A stretch of DNA of 64,000 nt. Source: Alphaproteobacteria bacterium. GTDB taxonomy: Bacteria; Pseudomonadota; Alphaproteobacteria; Micropepsales; Micropepsaceae. This document shows, one piece after another, positions 25,828-35,700 of the stretch (position 1 is the first letter of the stretch; each line of letters starts with the position of its first letter). The stretch covers positions 930,001 through 994,000 of the forward strand of contig JAFARO010000004.1 in NCBI GenBank assembly GCA_019245415.1, read 5' to 3'. The notes under the pieces are model-generated. The model saw only the letters and a list, made by a program, of their open reading frames with translations. It was not told where the DNA came from and searched no databases. The translations under genes and the position numbers were made by a program.

Positions 25828-26026
25828 AAATCGCACATGGTCGCAAGTAAGCGCAGGTGAAGGACGAACGCATGCAACATATCGCGGAAGGGCAAGATAA
25901 AAGAAGGCACCATCGGCGCCTAAGTCTTTGTCTGCACATCCAAAAGCGTGGTGCCAACGCGGTCGCGCCGGCACCAACGCGGCACCACGCGCGACTTGCG
26001 CGAGTTTAGACGACAGCGGCGAGCGG

Positions 26027-27985
26027 ATGAATTTCGACGACGACTTCGAACCGAAACTCGGCAAGATCCGGCATGGCGGCAGCAAGACCAGCCGACGCTA
26101 TCTCCAACGTGTTCTGCAAGCCGCGACGCTGGCCGGAAAAAACCGATCTGGGAGGGCGTTTCAGGGCAATCGCATCGGCCGTGGCGCCGGTGTCGGCCGC
26201 GTGCTGTCACAGCGCGACCGCTATGCTGCCTTCCGCGCGCGTCGCGTGATCGTCAAATCGCGCGTGATCAGACTGAAAGGTACGGGCCTCAAGGCGGCGG
26301 CACAGCACCTGAGATACATTCAGCGGGATGGCGTGACACGGGAGGGGCAGGCCGGACAGCTTTACGACACCGGCAATGATCGCGCGGAGAGCAAGGGCTT
26401 TCTCGGCCGCTGCGATGGCGACCGCCACCAGTTCCGGATCATCGTCTCGGCGGAGGACGGCGCCGAGTACGACGATCTCAAGCCGGTCACGCGGCGGCTG
26501 ATGCAGCAGATGGAGGAAGACCTCGGCACCAGGCTTGATTGGGTCGCCGTCGATCATTTCAACACCGGTCATCCCCATACCCACATCGTGCTGCGCGGCA
26601 AGGATGACCGGGGGAAGGACTTGGTCATCGCGCGGGATTACTTGGCCGAAGGCATGCGCGAGCGGGCTGCCGAGATCGTGTCCCTCGACCTCGGGCCAAA
26701 ATCGGATCGCCAGATCGAGGACCGTCTGAGAGGCGAAATCGAGCAGGAGCGGCTCACGAGCCTGGACCGCGACCTCATGCGGCGTGCCGACGAGGACGGC
26801 GTAGTCGTGTCGCAAGCCCGCGCGCAGGACGCGTTCCGCCAGGCCCTGAGAGCCGGACGCTTGCAGAAGCTGAAACGGCTCGGTCTCGCCGAAGAACTAG
26901 ACCCCGGACGTTGGCAGCTCGCGGACGGCGTCGAGACGACACTCCGGCGAATGGGCGAGCGTGGCGACATTATCAAGACCCTGCATCGCGAACTTGCTGC
27001 GGCCGGCCTGGTACGGGCGACCGCCGACTACGCGATCTTCGATGCAAGCGATCCTGGAACCAAGGCTCTTATCGGTCGCCTGACCGCACGCGGACTATCC
27101 GATGAACTGAATGACCGGCGCTATGCGATTGTCGACGGTTTGGACGGCCGGGCGCACTACGTGGAAGTGGGAGATGCACACGGAGATGTTCCGATTGGAT
27201 CGATTGTGCAGATACGAGCGCGCCAGGTGGCACCGAGGGAGGTCGACCGCACCGTCGCTCGGATTGCCGAGCAGAATGGCGGACGCTACAGCGTCGAACT
27301 ACACCAACAAGCAGACCCCTCCGCCTCGGGGGAATTCGTGCAGGCGCATATTCGACGCCTGGAGGCGATGCGACGCCTCGCTGGCATGGTCGAACGGGAG
27401 CCCGACGGCTCATGGAAAATCGCATCGGATCACCGCGCGAGCGCAGTCGAGTTCGATAGAGGACAAGCGCGCAAGTCGCCGGTGATGGTGGTGTCGCTCT
27501 CGAAGTCGCCGTTGTCGCAACAAATCGGAATTGAAGGTCCGACTTGGTTGGATCGCACTTTGGCGAGTGGCGTGAGAGAGTTTCGCGAAACTGGTTTCGG
27601 GCGAGAAGCCAACGATGCGCTGGCACTTCGTCGGCGCTGGCTCGTAGAGCAGGGTCTGGCGAGCGAACGTGACGGCCGGGTAGTGTATCGCACCGACATG
27701 CTGGCGGCCCTTGCCAAAAGAGAGATCGACAGCGCCGGTCGGGCCATTGCGAAAGAAACGGGCCTTCGGCATGTCGAACCAAGCTCACGAATTGAAGGCG
27801 TCTATCGACGGTCGATTGACCTTGTGAGCGGAAAATTCGCGATGATCGAAAAGAGCCGAGAGTTCACACTGGTGCCTTGGCGATCGGCCCTCGATCGCCA
27901 CCTCGGTCGAGCAGTTTCAGGAATAGGCCGCGGCAATACAATTTCTTGGTCCGGCAAAAAGCAACGCGGCGGACCCGAAGGTTGA
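26027..27985 (+). CDS. rlxS: RlxS-type relaxase (VirD2-like/DUF3363)
   Basis: A 652-residue relaxase. After a basic N-terminal region, residues 72-190 form the relaxase core (SRVIRLKGTGLKAAAQHLRYIQRDGV) with the metal-binding histidine triad GHPHTHIVLRG at His182, His184 and His186. The remaining part matches the DUF3363 C-terminal region. It should nick oriT, covalently bind the 5' end and be driven through the Trb channel by TraG. The ATG at 26027 is preferred to the longer frame from 25928, which adds a non-family extension. It ends the mobilisation gene series; the DISARM-like operon follows. Confidence 0.88.
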   Translation: MNFDDDFEPKLGKIRHGGSKTSRRYLQRVLQAATLAGKNRSGRAFQGNRIGRGAGVGRVLSQRDRYAAFRARRVIVKSRVIRLKGTGLKAAAQHLRYIQRDGVTREGQAGQLYDTGNDRAESKGFLGRCDGDRHQFRIIVSAEDGAEYDDLKPVTRRLMQQMEEDLGTRLDWVAVDHFNTGHPHTHIVLRGKDDRGKDLVIARDYLAEGMRERAAEIVSLDLGPKSDRQIEDRLRGEIEQERLTSLDRDLMRRADEDGVVVSQARAQDAFRQALRAGRLQKLKRLGLAEELDPGRWQLADGVETTLRRMGERGDIIKTLHRELAAAGLVRATADYAIFDASDPGTKALIGRLTARGLSDELNDRRYAIVDGLDGRAHYVEVGDAHGDVPIGSIVQIRARQVAPREVDRTVARIAEQNGGRYSVELHQQADPSASGEFVQAHIRRLEAMRRLAGMVEREPDGSWKIASDHRASAVEFDRGQARKSPVMVVSLSKSPLSQQIGIEGPTWLDRTLASGVREFRETGFGREANDALALRRRWLVEQGLASERDGRVVYRTDMLAALAKREIDSAGRAIAKETGLRHVEPSSRIEGVYRRSIDLVSGKFAMIEKSREFTLVPWRSALDRHLGRAVSGIGRGNTISWSGKKQRGGPEG

Positions 27986-28212
27986 ACGATTGTCGGTCTG
28001 CTACCTTGGCGTAGGCTGGTAGACTAGCTATCCTCCTGGAACCATTGGACTTCGGTCGGACCTGGCCGTCCGCGCGTCAAGCCGAGCCAAGCGCGTTGAT
28101 TTAAGCGAATCTCCCGACAAGCCAACGGCTTAGGCGCGGGCGCTATCGGATGCTGTTGTTGGGATTTGCCAGCCCAGTCGAATCGTCCAACGGTTGTCCT
28201 GGGTGGGGCGAA

Positions 28213-29964
28213 ATGCAAGTTGAGGCTGACCGAAGGCATAATCAGGAATGCGCCGCACCCCTTAACCGGCGCCTGGGTGACCTCCGTCAAATTGCTTCTC
28301 GGCTAAAGAGTTCTCGTATGACGCCCCTGCAGGTTTGCGAGGCGATCACTGAGAATCGCCTCGTGGATCGGCAGACGCGGACCTACTTTACGGGCCTACC
28401 AAGCGAGGAAAGGCATTACTGGATCGCGAGCTTGTACGCGTTGCTGATGCCGGTGGCTCGGCGTCGACGCCTTGCCGCGTATTTCACACCACCACATCTC
28501 GCGCAACACGCCATCGACGCCCTTGTGGATGCCGGCATTCAGCCGGGCCGGCACCGTATTCTCGACCCAGCTTCCGGTGGCGCAGCTTTTTTAGTTCCGC
28601 TAGCCGCACGAATTGCCAAGTATGGACACCAAATAGGCGCGAACGCAAAAACAATACTGAGTTCGATTAACAACACGCTGCGCGGCGTCGAGATTGACGC
28701 TGGCCTCGCTAGGCTCTCCCACCTGTTGTTGTCGGATTTGCTTGACGCTGAGATCCAATCCTCAGGCATCAAACTCAATGGTTTGATCGAACGGGCTGAC
28801 ACCCTGAAGCTCGACAATCCTGAACCTCTTTACGACGCAGTCATTGGCAATCCGCCATACGGGCGCATTCTGAGACCAACCAATGCGTTGCTCCTTCGCT
28901 ATCGCCCAGTTATTTCGGACGGTTACGTCAATCTCTATGCGTTGTTTGTCGAGCAGGCACTGCAATGCGTTCGGCCTGGCGGCCTTGTTTGCCTCATCAT
29001 ACCCATGTCGTTCGTTGGCGGCCCCTACTTCGCGGCACTGCGGAGGCGAATGCTGGAAATGGCATCGGTGTTGCGGCTCGACGTGATCGACAAGCGCAGC
29101 GACGTCTTTCTTGATGTATTATACGACCTCTGCGTAATAGTTCTCAGACGAACCGATGGCATCACCCCCGCCGTCACCGCAAAGACTTCTCTTCTTCTTA
29201 TCGATCAGCCCAATCGCGATCTGGGCAACTTAGAGATTCCAACCCATCCGAGCAGTCACGTATGGGCCTTGCCGGACGAGGTAGACGGCAGTTCTCTTTT
29301 TCAGCCCGGCTTAGAAACTCTGGCAGACTACGGTTACCTGGTGAAGACCGGCTACTTCGTATGGAATCGAGAGCAGCATCGCTACCGCATCGGCAAAAAG
29401 CCACGACGCAACGAGATACCTCTCTTCTGGGCTCACAATGTACGAGCAAACAAGATGTGTTGCCCCCAAGATGGTGAACCGGATGATATTGGTTTTGCGA
29501 AAATTCCCAAGAGCAGCACAGCCATCGTTCGGTCAGATGCGATCATTCTCCAACGGACGAGCAATCGGCGACAAAAACGACGACTGATCGGGGCGGTAAT
29601 CCGCCATGATCGCGTGATCGGTGGGCGCGGATTTGTTACCGAGAATCACACCATCCTCATTGTTCCCGACACCACTAAGCGACAAATCCTCCCTCTCGGG
29701 ATGGTGTGTCGCCTCTTAAACACGATGGCGGTGGACGCGCGTTTTCGGCGAATGTCGGGATCGGTTAGCGTCTCAACGAAGGCACTACGAGAACTTCCGC
29801 TTCCAGTCGCATCCGAAGTGCGCCGCTTCTTCAAAGCGCGAAGTCGGGCTGAAGACGACACTGCCGCCGTTGCTGCATATGCGGCGTCACTAGAGAGTGA
29901 CCGCATACCCGTGGCCAGCAAGCGTGAAGTTGCGAACAATCCACGCCGGCGGAAACGTCAATGA
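28213..29964 (+). CDS. DNA N6-adenine methyltransferase of DISARM-like operon
   Basis: About 583 residues (start uncertain: 28150, 28213 and 28318 are all possible). It has the SAM-binding motif I ILDPASGGAAFLVPLA and the catalytic motif IV NPPYGRI, which together define gamma-type adenine methyltransferases, followed by a long C-terminal region that probably recognises DNA (Eco57I/TaqI-like). DISARM systems pair a methyltransferase, which marks host DNA, with DrmABC; the class 1 enzyme is an adenine methylase but is usually much longer. The gene overlaps the next by 4 bp and heads a five-gene operon. Confidence 0.8.
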   Translation: MQVEADRRHNQECAAPLNRRLGDLRQIASRLKSSRMTPLQVCEAITENRLVDRQTRTYFTGLPSEERHYWIASLYALLMPVARRRRLAAYFTPPHLAQHAIDALVDAGIQPGRHRILDPASGGAAFLVPLAARIAKYGHQIGANAKTILSSINNTLRGVEIDAGLARLSHLLLSDLLDAEIQSSGIKLNGLIERADTLKLDNPEPLYDAVIGNPPYGRILRPTNALLLRYRPVISDGYVNLYALFVEQALQCVRPGGLVCLIIPMSFVGGPYFAALRRRMLEMASVLRLDVIDKRSDVFLDVLYDLCVIVLRRTDGITPAVTAKTSLLLIDQPNRDLGNLEIPTHPSSHVWALPDEVDGSSLFQPGLETLADYGYLVKTGYFVWNREQHRYRIGKKPRRNEIPLFWAHNVRANKMCCPQDGEPDDIGFAKIPKSSTAIVRSDAIILQRTSNRRQKRRLIGAVIRHDRVIGGRGFVTENHTILIVPDTTKRQILPLGMVCRLLNTMAVDARFRRMSGSVSVSTKALRELPLPVASEVRRFFKARSRAEDDTAAVAAYAASLESDRIPVASKREVANNPRRRKRQ

Positions 29965-32777
29965 GCCGGCGACCACGAGACATCGAGAAGATGCGCGAAG
30001 CGCGCGAAAACGCCGACGCTGCGCGCAGGCGTATGCTCGACCGTTTCAAGGACCATCAAGCGAATGTGGACCGTGAACGACAAGCCCATGATGCAGTCCT
30101 AACTGCGAAGCGGAACCGATTCGGAAGCCTTTCTATCCCTGAAGCCATTCTGGCTGCGCGGCGCCTATCATTCGTTGATCTAGAGGCGGAAGCCGCTGGG
30201 AGCACCACTCGTCTGAACAGGCCCACGCTTGCGATTCTCGAGCTCTTTCTCAGGTCCTTACAAGAGCGAGTCTCTGTGGGAGTACTTCAGTGGCCGCGAG
30301 GCTTGCGGGATATATCGATACTGCATCCACTTGCGATGCTGGCGATCCTGGGTTCTTCGTCCGAGCGTGCCACAGGAGACTTCAAATGGAGCCCTGCGGT
30401 GCCTGATTTTCGTACGCTCTATTACCCGTGGCGCGGAAGCAGTACTGGCATCGCGCAGCGCCATCTTCTTGTTGATCGTAATGAAATAGTCAAACGCAAT
30501 GGATTGCATCTAACCCGAAGGCAAGTCGGCGAAGCCGAATTCTCAAATGAAATGGGTAAGGTGCACATAACATTGGGGCACCTTCATCAACTTAAGCTTC
30601 GAGATTCAAGCAAACCGCACCTGGCGCATCCAACGCTTGGCGAGCTCTACCCTATTTTTAGCGCGTTGGGTGGAGAGGGCGCGCCACGACCATTTCGGAC
30701 GTCCCTTTACGAGTTATTTGGTCGCGTTCGCCACGGGGCGGCGCTCGACCGACTTCAAGATCATCGCGCGGAGATCTCCCAACCTGCAACGGCGCCGTTC
30801 GCTTTCTTCGGTATCTGCCCCAGATCCACTGTCAAAGCCGTGATCCAGAATCCAGCACTAACGAAGGGCCGCTCCGCGGACATCTGCATCCTCGATTTGG
30901 GCCCGCCGGGCCTTGCGCGTGTGGGGCCTGGCTGGGAGGATTCTGTCACGGAATTCATCCAACTCCTGGCCAGGCATCAACCTGAGACGCCGATTTTCGC
31001 GGTGACACAAGACGTATATGTCCATCGCCGCCTAACTCACATGATTACAAAAGTTGGTCTACCCCAAGGTTCCAAGAGCTATTCAGCGTCGTCCAGGATT
31101 ATTGTTCGTTCAACGGATGATTGCTTTGCGACCGACGCAGACGTGGACACTGTCTCGGAGGTCGAGTTTCAATTCCTTTCCACGTCTGGAAAAGGTGCAG
31201 CTGCATTGCGTGCGCTTTCGCGTGCAGCCCGCGAGAGTTCCGATTCAAGCGCCGCAGGACTCATTCGGCATCTAATGGGAAATGTTCGGCGCGCAATGAG
31301 CCTGCCATGCGGGCTTAAGCAGGCACATCAATTGCTCGGTGAGAAAGATGCCGGCGCTGAAGTGTTTCTAGAGCGTCGATCTGCTGGGACGGTACTTGCC
31401 GTGATTGCACGCCAAATTGAGGGTACTACGGATAGTGCAGAACGAGCAATGCTAGCCGAAGCTAAGCAGGCCGTCGAAGCGGCATTCGACGAATTTGAAA
31501 ACGACACACCAATCGGCTCGATGCTTTCGGAAATTGGAGCAAGTGTCTGGCGCAAGTCGAGCTCGAGCGTTATCGCATTTTCGAGCGACTATGAGCTGTT
31601 GCTCGGCCAAGACAGGATTCTTGGCAATGGGGAGTATGGCGAGTCAGTCAAGAAGCGAATTGAAAGCGGCTTCATTCGCCTTGTGACACTCCAAACGCTT
31701 GATTTGGAGCTTGCCCAAATCGAAAGCGGACGAAGTCGAAACTCCTGGAAGAGGCTTTTTGTAATTGCACCTCCTCAGGATCAGTTGGCCGTTCTTATTG
31801 GTCGTCGATGGCTTCCCGACGAGGTTGTCGTCGTTGCCGACAGAGAGTTCGTCGATCGTCTTGGCGCCACATATGCGGTACTTTCGTCGCACGCTGATCT
31901 GTCCGGCGCTGGAAAAATCGGTAGTAGACTCGCTAACGCCGCGGCGGCTGCGACGGCTGAAGCGCGTGCGCGCGACGTGGGGCCGGTAGAACTGGAATTA
32001 GATGCACGGGCTTACGTGCAATCGAATGAAACGATCATCGACCTGACCGATTCTGAGGACGGGGATGGCGGAGGCGAAATCGTCGAGTTCGCTCTAGAAA
32101 GCGGTCGTGTAATGCGCGTTAGACCAGGAGGTCTCGTCATCCGCCACAATCGGTTTGCGGATGTTAATCCATTCGAGCGCGCCATTGGGCGCGAGATAGC
32201 GGCTCACAACACGATCGTCGTCCCCAACCGAGCGTTCGTCGAGGAAGCCCGCACGGTACTACCCGTCCGGATACTCGCGCAGACTCGCGTGCAAGTTTAT
32301 CACGCAGCAGTGGAGGCTGCCATTCCGGCACTACCCGGAGCGAGCCGTGCGGCCAAGGCGCGCTATGTGATCGAGCGTTTGAAAAGTGCAGGCGCACGGG
32401 CGGTCGTGGAAGCGACCGCGATGGATTGGCTGAATGTCGCGGAGCACAAGCTTGTGTCGGCGGAACGCATGAGGCCACACGCGCCGCAGAATTATCGCGA
32501 ATTTCGGGCTTTCATGGAAATGGTCAACGTTCCATCGGCACTTGCTGAAAAGCTTTGGCAGGAAGGTATCGAACCTCTGAGAATTGACCGGCGTAGAGCA
32601 GGTACTCGAATGGCTCAGGCATTTGTGTCGGTGCTTGTCGATCCTCACGGCGTACTGGGCTCAATGCCCTCGGGCGTCAAAGAAGGAATCTCTCGGTTGC
32701 GCAGACGGGCGATGGAGCATCTTGATGGGGTGGTCTCGGTTAGACGGCAGGAATTTCGAGAGGAAATTCACGCATGA
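29961..32777 (+). CDS. Large DISARM-associated protein, possibly DrmE-like
   Basis: A 938-residue protein without a confidently recognised domain. The first 60 residues are strongly charged and likely coiled. The rest mixes alpha/beta segments (for example ADICILDLGPPGLARVG near 310, KRLFVIAPPQDQLAVLIGRRW near 600 and VVVVADREFVDRL) and a C-terminal section beginning ESGRVMRVRPGGLVIRH that ends in a helical domain. No Walker A or nuclease motif is evident. Gene position directly before drmA and overall size recall DrmE of class 2 DISARM, and the C-terminal pattern loosely agrees; I treat that as a guess. Start and stop both overlap neighbours by 4 bp, so it is an integral part of the operon. 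Confidence 0.6.
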   Translation: MSRRPRDIEKMREARENADAARRRMLDRFKDHQANVDRERQAHDAVLTAKRNRFGSLSIPEAILAARRLSFVDLEAEAAGSTTRLNRPTLAILELFLRSLQERVSVGVLQWPRGLRDISILHPLAMLAILGSSSERATGDFKWSPAVPDFRTLYYPWRGSSTGIAQRHLLVDRNEIVKRNGLHLTRRQVGEAEFSNEMGKVHITLGHLHQLKLRDSSKPHLAHPTLGELYPIFSALGGEGAPRPFRTSLYELFGRVRHGAALDRLQDHRAEISQPATAPFAFFGICPRSTVKAVIQNPALTKGRSADICILDLGPPGLARVGPGWEDSVTEFIQLLARHQPETPIFAVTQDVYVHRRLTHMITKVGLPQGSKSYSASSRIIVRSTDDCFATDADVDTVSEVEFQFLSTSGKGAAALRALSRAARESSDSSAAGLIRHLMGNVRRAMSLPCGLKQAHQLLGEKDAGAEVFLERRSAGTVLAVIARQIEGTTDSAERAMLAEAKQAVEAAFDEFENDTPIGSMLSEIGASVWRKSSSSVIAFSSDYELLLGQDRILGNGEYGESVKKRIESGFIRLVTLQTLDLELAQIESGRSRNSWKRLFVIAPPQDQLAVLIGRRWLPDEVVVVADREFVDRLGATYAVLSSHADLSGAGKIGSRLANAAAAATAEARARDVGPVELELDARAYVQSNETIIDLTDSEDGDGGGEIVEFALESGRVMRVRPGGLVIRHNRFADVNPFERAIGREIAAHNTIVVPNRAFVEEARTVLPVRILAQTRVQVYHAAVEAAIPALPGASRAAKARYVIERLKSAGARAVVEATAMDWLNVAEHKLVSAERMRPHAPQNYREFRAFMEMVNVPSALAEKLWQEGIEPLRIDRRRAGTRMAQAFVSVLVDPHGVLGSMPSGVKEGISRLRRRAMEHLDGVVSVRRQEFREEIHA

Positions 32778-35700
32778 CTGATGCGACAGGCACTCCTCAT
32801 TCAGAATCGCGAAGTTTGCCCCAGGGCGTCAATTTAGATGCCGTGGAACGTGACATGCGAGGGGCAACTGGCACCGACCTGACGGAAGCAAAAGAGGCGG
32901 TGGTAGAGGCTCTACTGCAAATCGCAGGGCAGAAATGCACAGGCGAGGGAAGCGAGGGGGAGTTCATCTATGGCGTTAAACCTTCATCGAAGCTCGTTAG
33001 TGGTTTTCTATTGCCCCGCTTTGATGAAACAGGCCAAGGCGACGAAACGTCTGACATTCACATCGCTACGATGGGGGTTGATCTGCAGCTAGCAGCCGCT
33101 CAATCTGGCGAAGTAGTGATAGCTCCGAGCGCCGCTATCTATGTTCGGATGTTGCCTACATGGGAAGACTTGGTCGATCCACGTTATGACATGGTCCCGA
33201 GATCGGAGTTGTCTCGCGATACGCGGCAGGCGGTCGAAGATCGAGCGCGTCAATACATCAGCGACGCGATTTCGGTGCTTCCGCCAATCGAAGAAACTAC
33301 TGAACCGGACGAGCGGCCGGGAGATGCAGCTGCAGAGGCGCAACGAGCGCGCGATCTTGCTGACCAAACTGAGCAACGTATCGCAGAGGATGGTCAAGCG
33401 GACGGAGATGCGCGCGGCCAGAGCCGTGCTGCGCAAATAGCGGCGCGACGTGCTGAGGAAATCGCTACCGCCCGCCAGCAGGGCGCTCAAGAGCGACTAG
33501 CGGCGCGCCGCCAAAGAAATGCTGCAGTAGCGGCAATTCGTCGAGAGGCGTTCAATCGCGCTTTTGCCGACCTCGGGATTCGCTTGCGAGAAGAGCAAGC
33601 CGGAACCCCAACCGAGCGGGTTGTCAGTGCCGACGATTTATCCACTGACCCAGGACATGAGGGAGCCCGAGCAGAGCCCCCCAAGCCTTCGGATGGCGAG
33701 AGCTTTTCGGACGTGAGTGCAGACGCGGACATTCCAGCCGATGGCACGCCGGCGGAAATTTCTGCATATGTCGACTTGGTGGTTAGCCCAAGCGCCGGCG
33801 TCCTGGATGACCACTTTGCTGAGCGCCAACCCATTCCCATGAAGTGGCGACGCTTCAGTTTGGAACTAGGGGAGTTTAGATTCGAGAACCACGACGCCGA
33901 GGTGCGCGAGGCCACGTCGGCGGAATTCGCCTCACGTTTGCTGGGGCAGGTGCGAGCTGTTTTGGAGGCGTGGATCGATTCTCCGGAAGGGCAGCGTGAT
34001 GCCTATCGTCCGAACGAAAGAATTCTCCCAAGCAACTTTGGCAGCAAGACAGGTTGGGAAAACTATCTGGGCGCTCTCCGCCTACGTCGCCCAGCAGTTC
34101 TCGCTGACATTTTGCCGGACTTGTCGGGCATCGCATTGGTGCTTGATGGCGCTCCCGACTTTATTGACCCGTCACGCGTCAATTTACGCGTTGCAATAGA
34201 GAATGGTGCTGACCGACCGGCGCGGCAGACATATGCGGATTTCGAGCCCAGTCTTTTTCAGGTGCGCCTGCAGCTAACCTTGCCGTCAAATCTGCATCAG
34301 CCACTTCGTCTGGACCGTGTGCAACCTTCTTATCGCTTCAAGGATTGGCTTACCTACCCTGCAATGGGATTGAATTGCGGCGTTAAGGTAGTGCCATCCG
34401 CGCATGGAACGGTTGGTATCGCCACTACTTGGGCGCCGCGTTATACCCAGCCCAGAATCGATCCTACGGTAATTGAAGGCCTGCCGACTCGCTACAGCGA
34501 GCTTGCCAATCCAGACGGCGATATAGCGCGGTTGATGAAGCTTCCAGATCAATATGATTCTTGGATAGCAACTCAAGCGTTGGTCGACGCAGGCGTGCAG
34601 TTGCCTCCTGAAGTTGCAGAGCGGGAGCGTCAGGCGCATGGTCGGGACCTTGAGGCCTATCGCCGCGAAAGCAGCTACATTCGCGAAGGCGTCCAACTAT
34701 TGTTGGATTCGCGAGTTGTGGCTCAGCCCCTGACGTCCAAGGCAGCTTTGGGGTCGTGGTCGGCTTTGGATGTTCGCGCGGCGCCCTGGGAGGCGTGGCT
34801 ACTTACAAACGAAGCATTTGCCCTTTACGGCCGCGCACGCTTTACCGATTGGCGGCTGTTTCAGCTTGCATTCATTCTTGCCCATATTCCTACATTCGCG
34901 TCGCGTATGCCTGAATTTGAAGATCGGTTTGACGCGGAGCGCGATGAGCTCACAGCAAGCCTTCTCTATTTTGCGACGGGTGGCGGTAAGTCCGAGGCCT
35001 TTTTCGGCTTGCTCGTGTTCAATATCTTTCTGGATCGCTTACGTGGAAAACATCGCGGGGTGACGGCGCTCGTGCGCTACCCTCTTCGTCTGCTCACGTT
35101 GCAGCAGGCGCGCCGTTTGATGCGCATTCTGACGAACGCGGAGCTTGTGAAGATTCGTCGGCGCATTCCAGGTGCACCATTCGAGATAGGCTTCTGGGTG
35201 GGTTCTGGAAACACCCCCAATCGTGTCGCGCAAGGATTTGGAGGTGTTCCAGCGATTACGCTCGCCGGATATGCAGACGATAACGACCTGCTAAATCCGT
35301 CGGACGCAGATACTGAAACAGCCCGAGCAGCCCGACGGAGGTCGGGCCGTTACCGGGAAGCACTCGAGTCCTATGACAAACTGCGTGTGTGTCCGTGCTG
35401 TGGAAGTGCCACTGGAATGCGCCGCTATCCATCTCAAGCCGGCCGCATCGGGATTGTTTGCTTCAACGATGCGTGTGATTGGAATCGCGAGAATCCCCTT
35501 TCGCCGCATCGGGTCCCACTTCCATTTTTGCTAACTGACGACACGATCTATCAGCGGGCTCCGGCAGTTATCTTGGGCACTATCGATAAACTCGCCTTGA
35601 TTGGGCAGCACGATCGGACAATCAACGCAATTGTGGGAATGCTCGGTGTTGCGCGGTACATTGATCCTAGCAACCGGCACTTTTATGTGCCGCGCGGCGC

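Noticed and set aside
27986..28212. oriT near the relaxase
   Set aside because: There are weak inverted repeats around 27996-28026 but no recognisable nick consensus for this relaxase type, so I do not call it.
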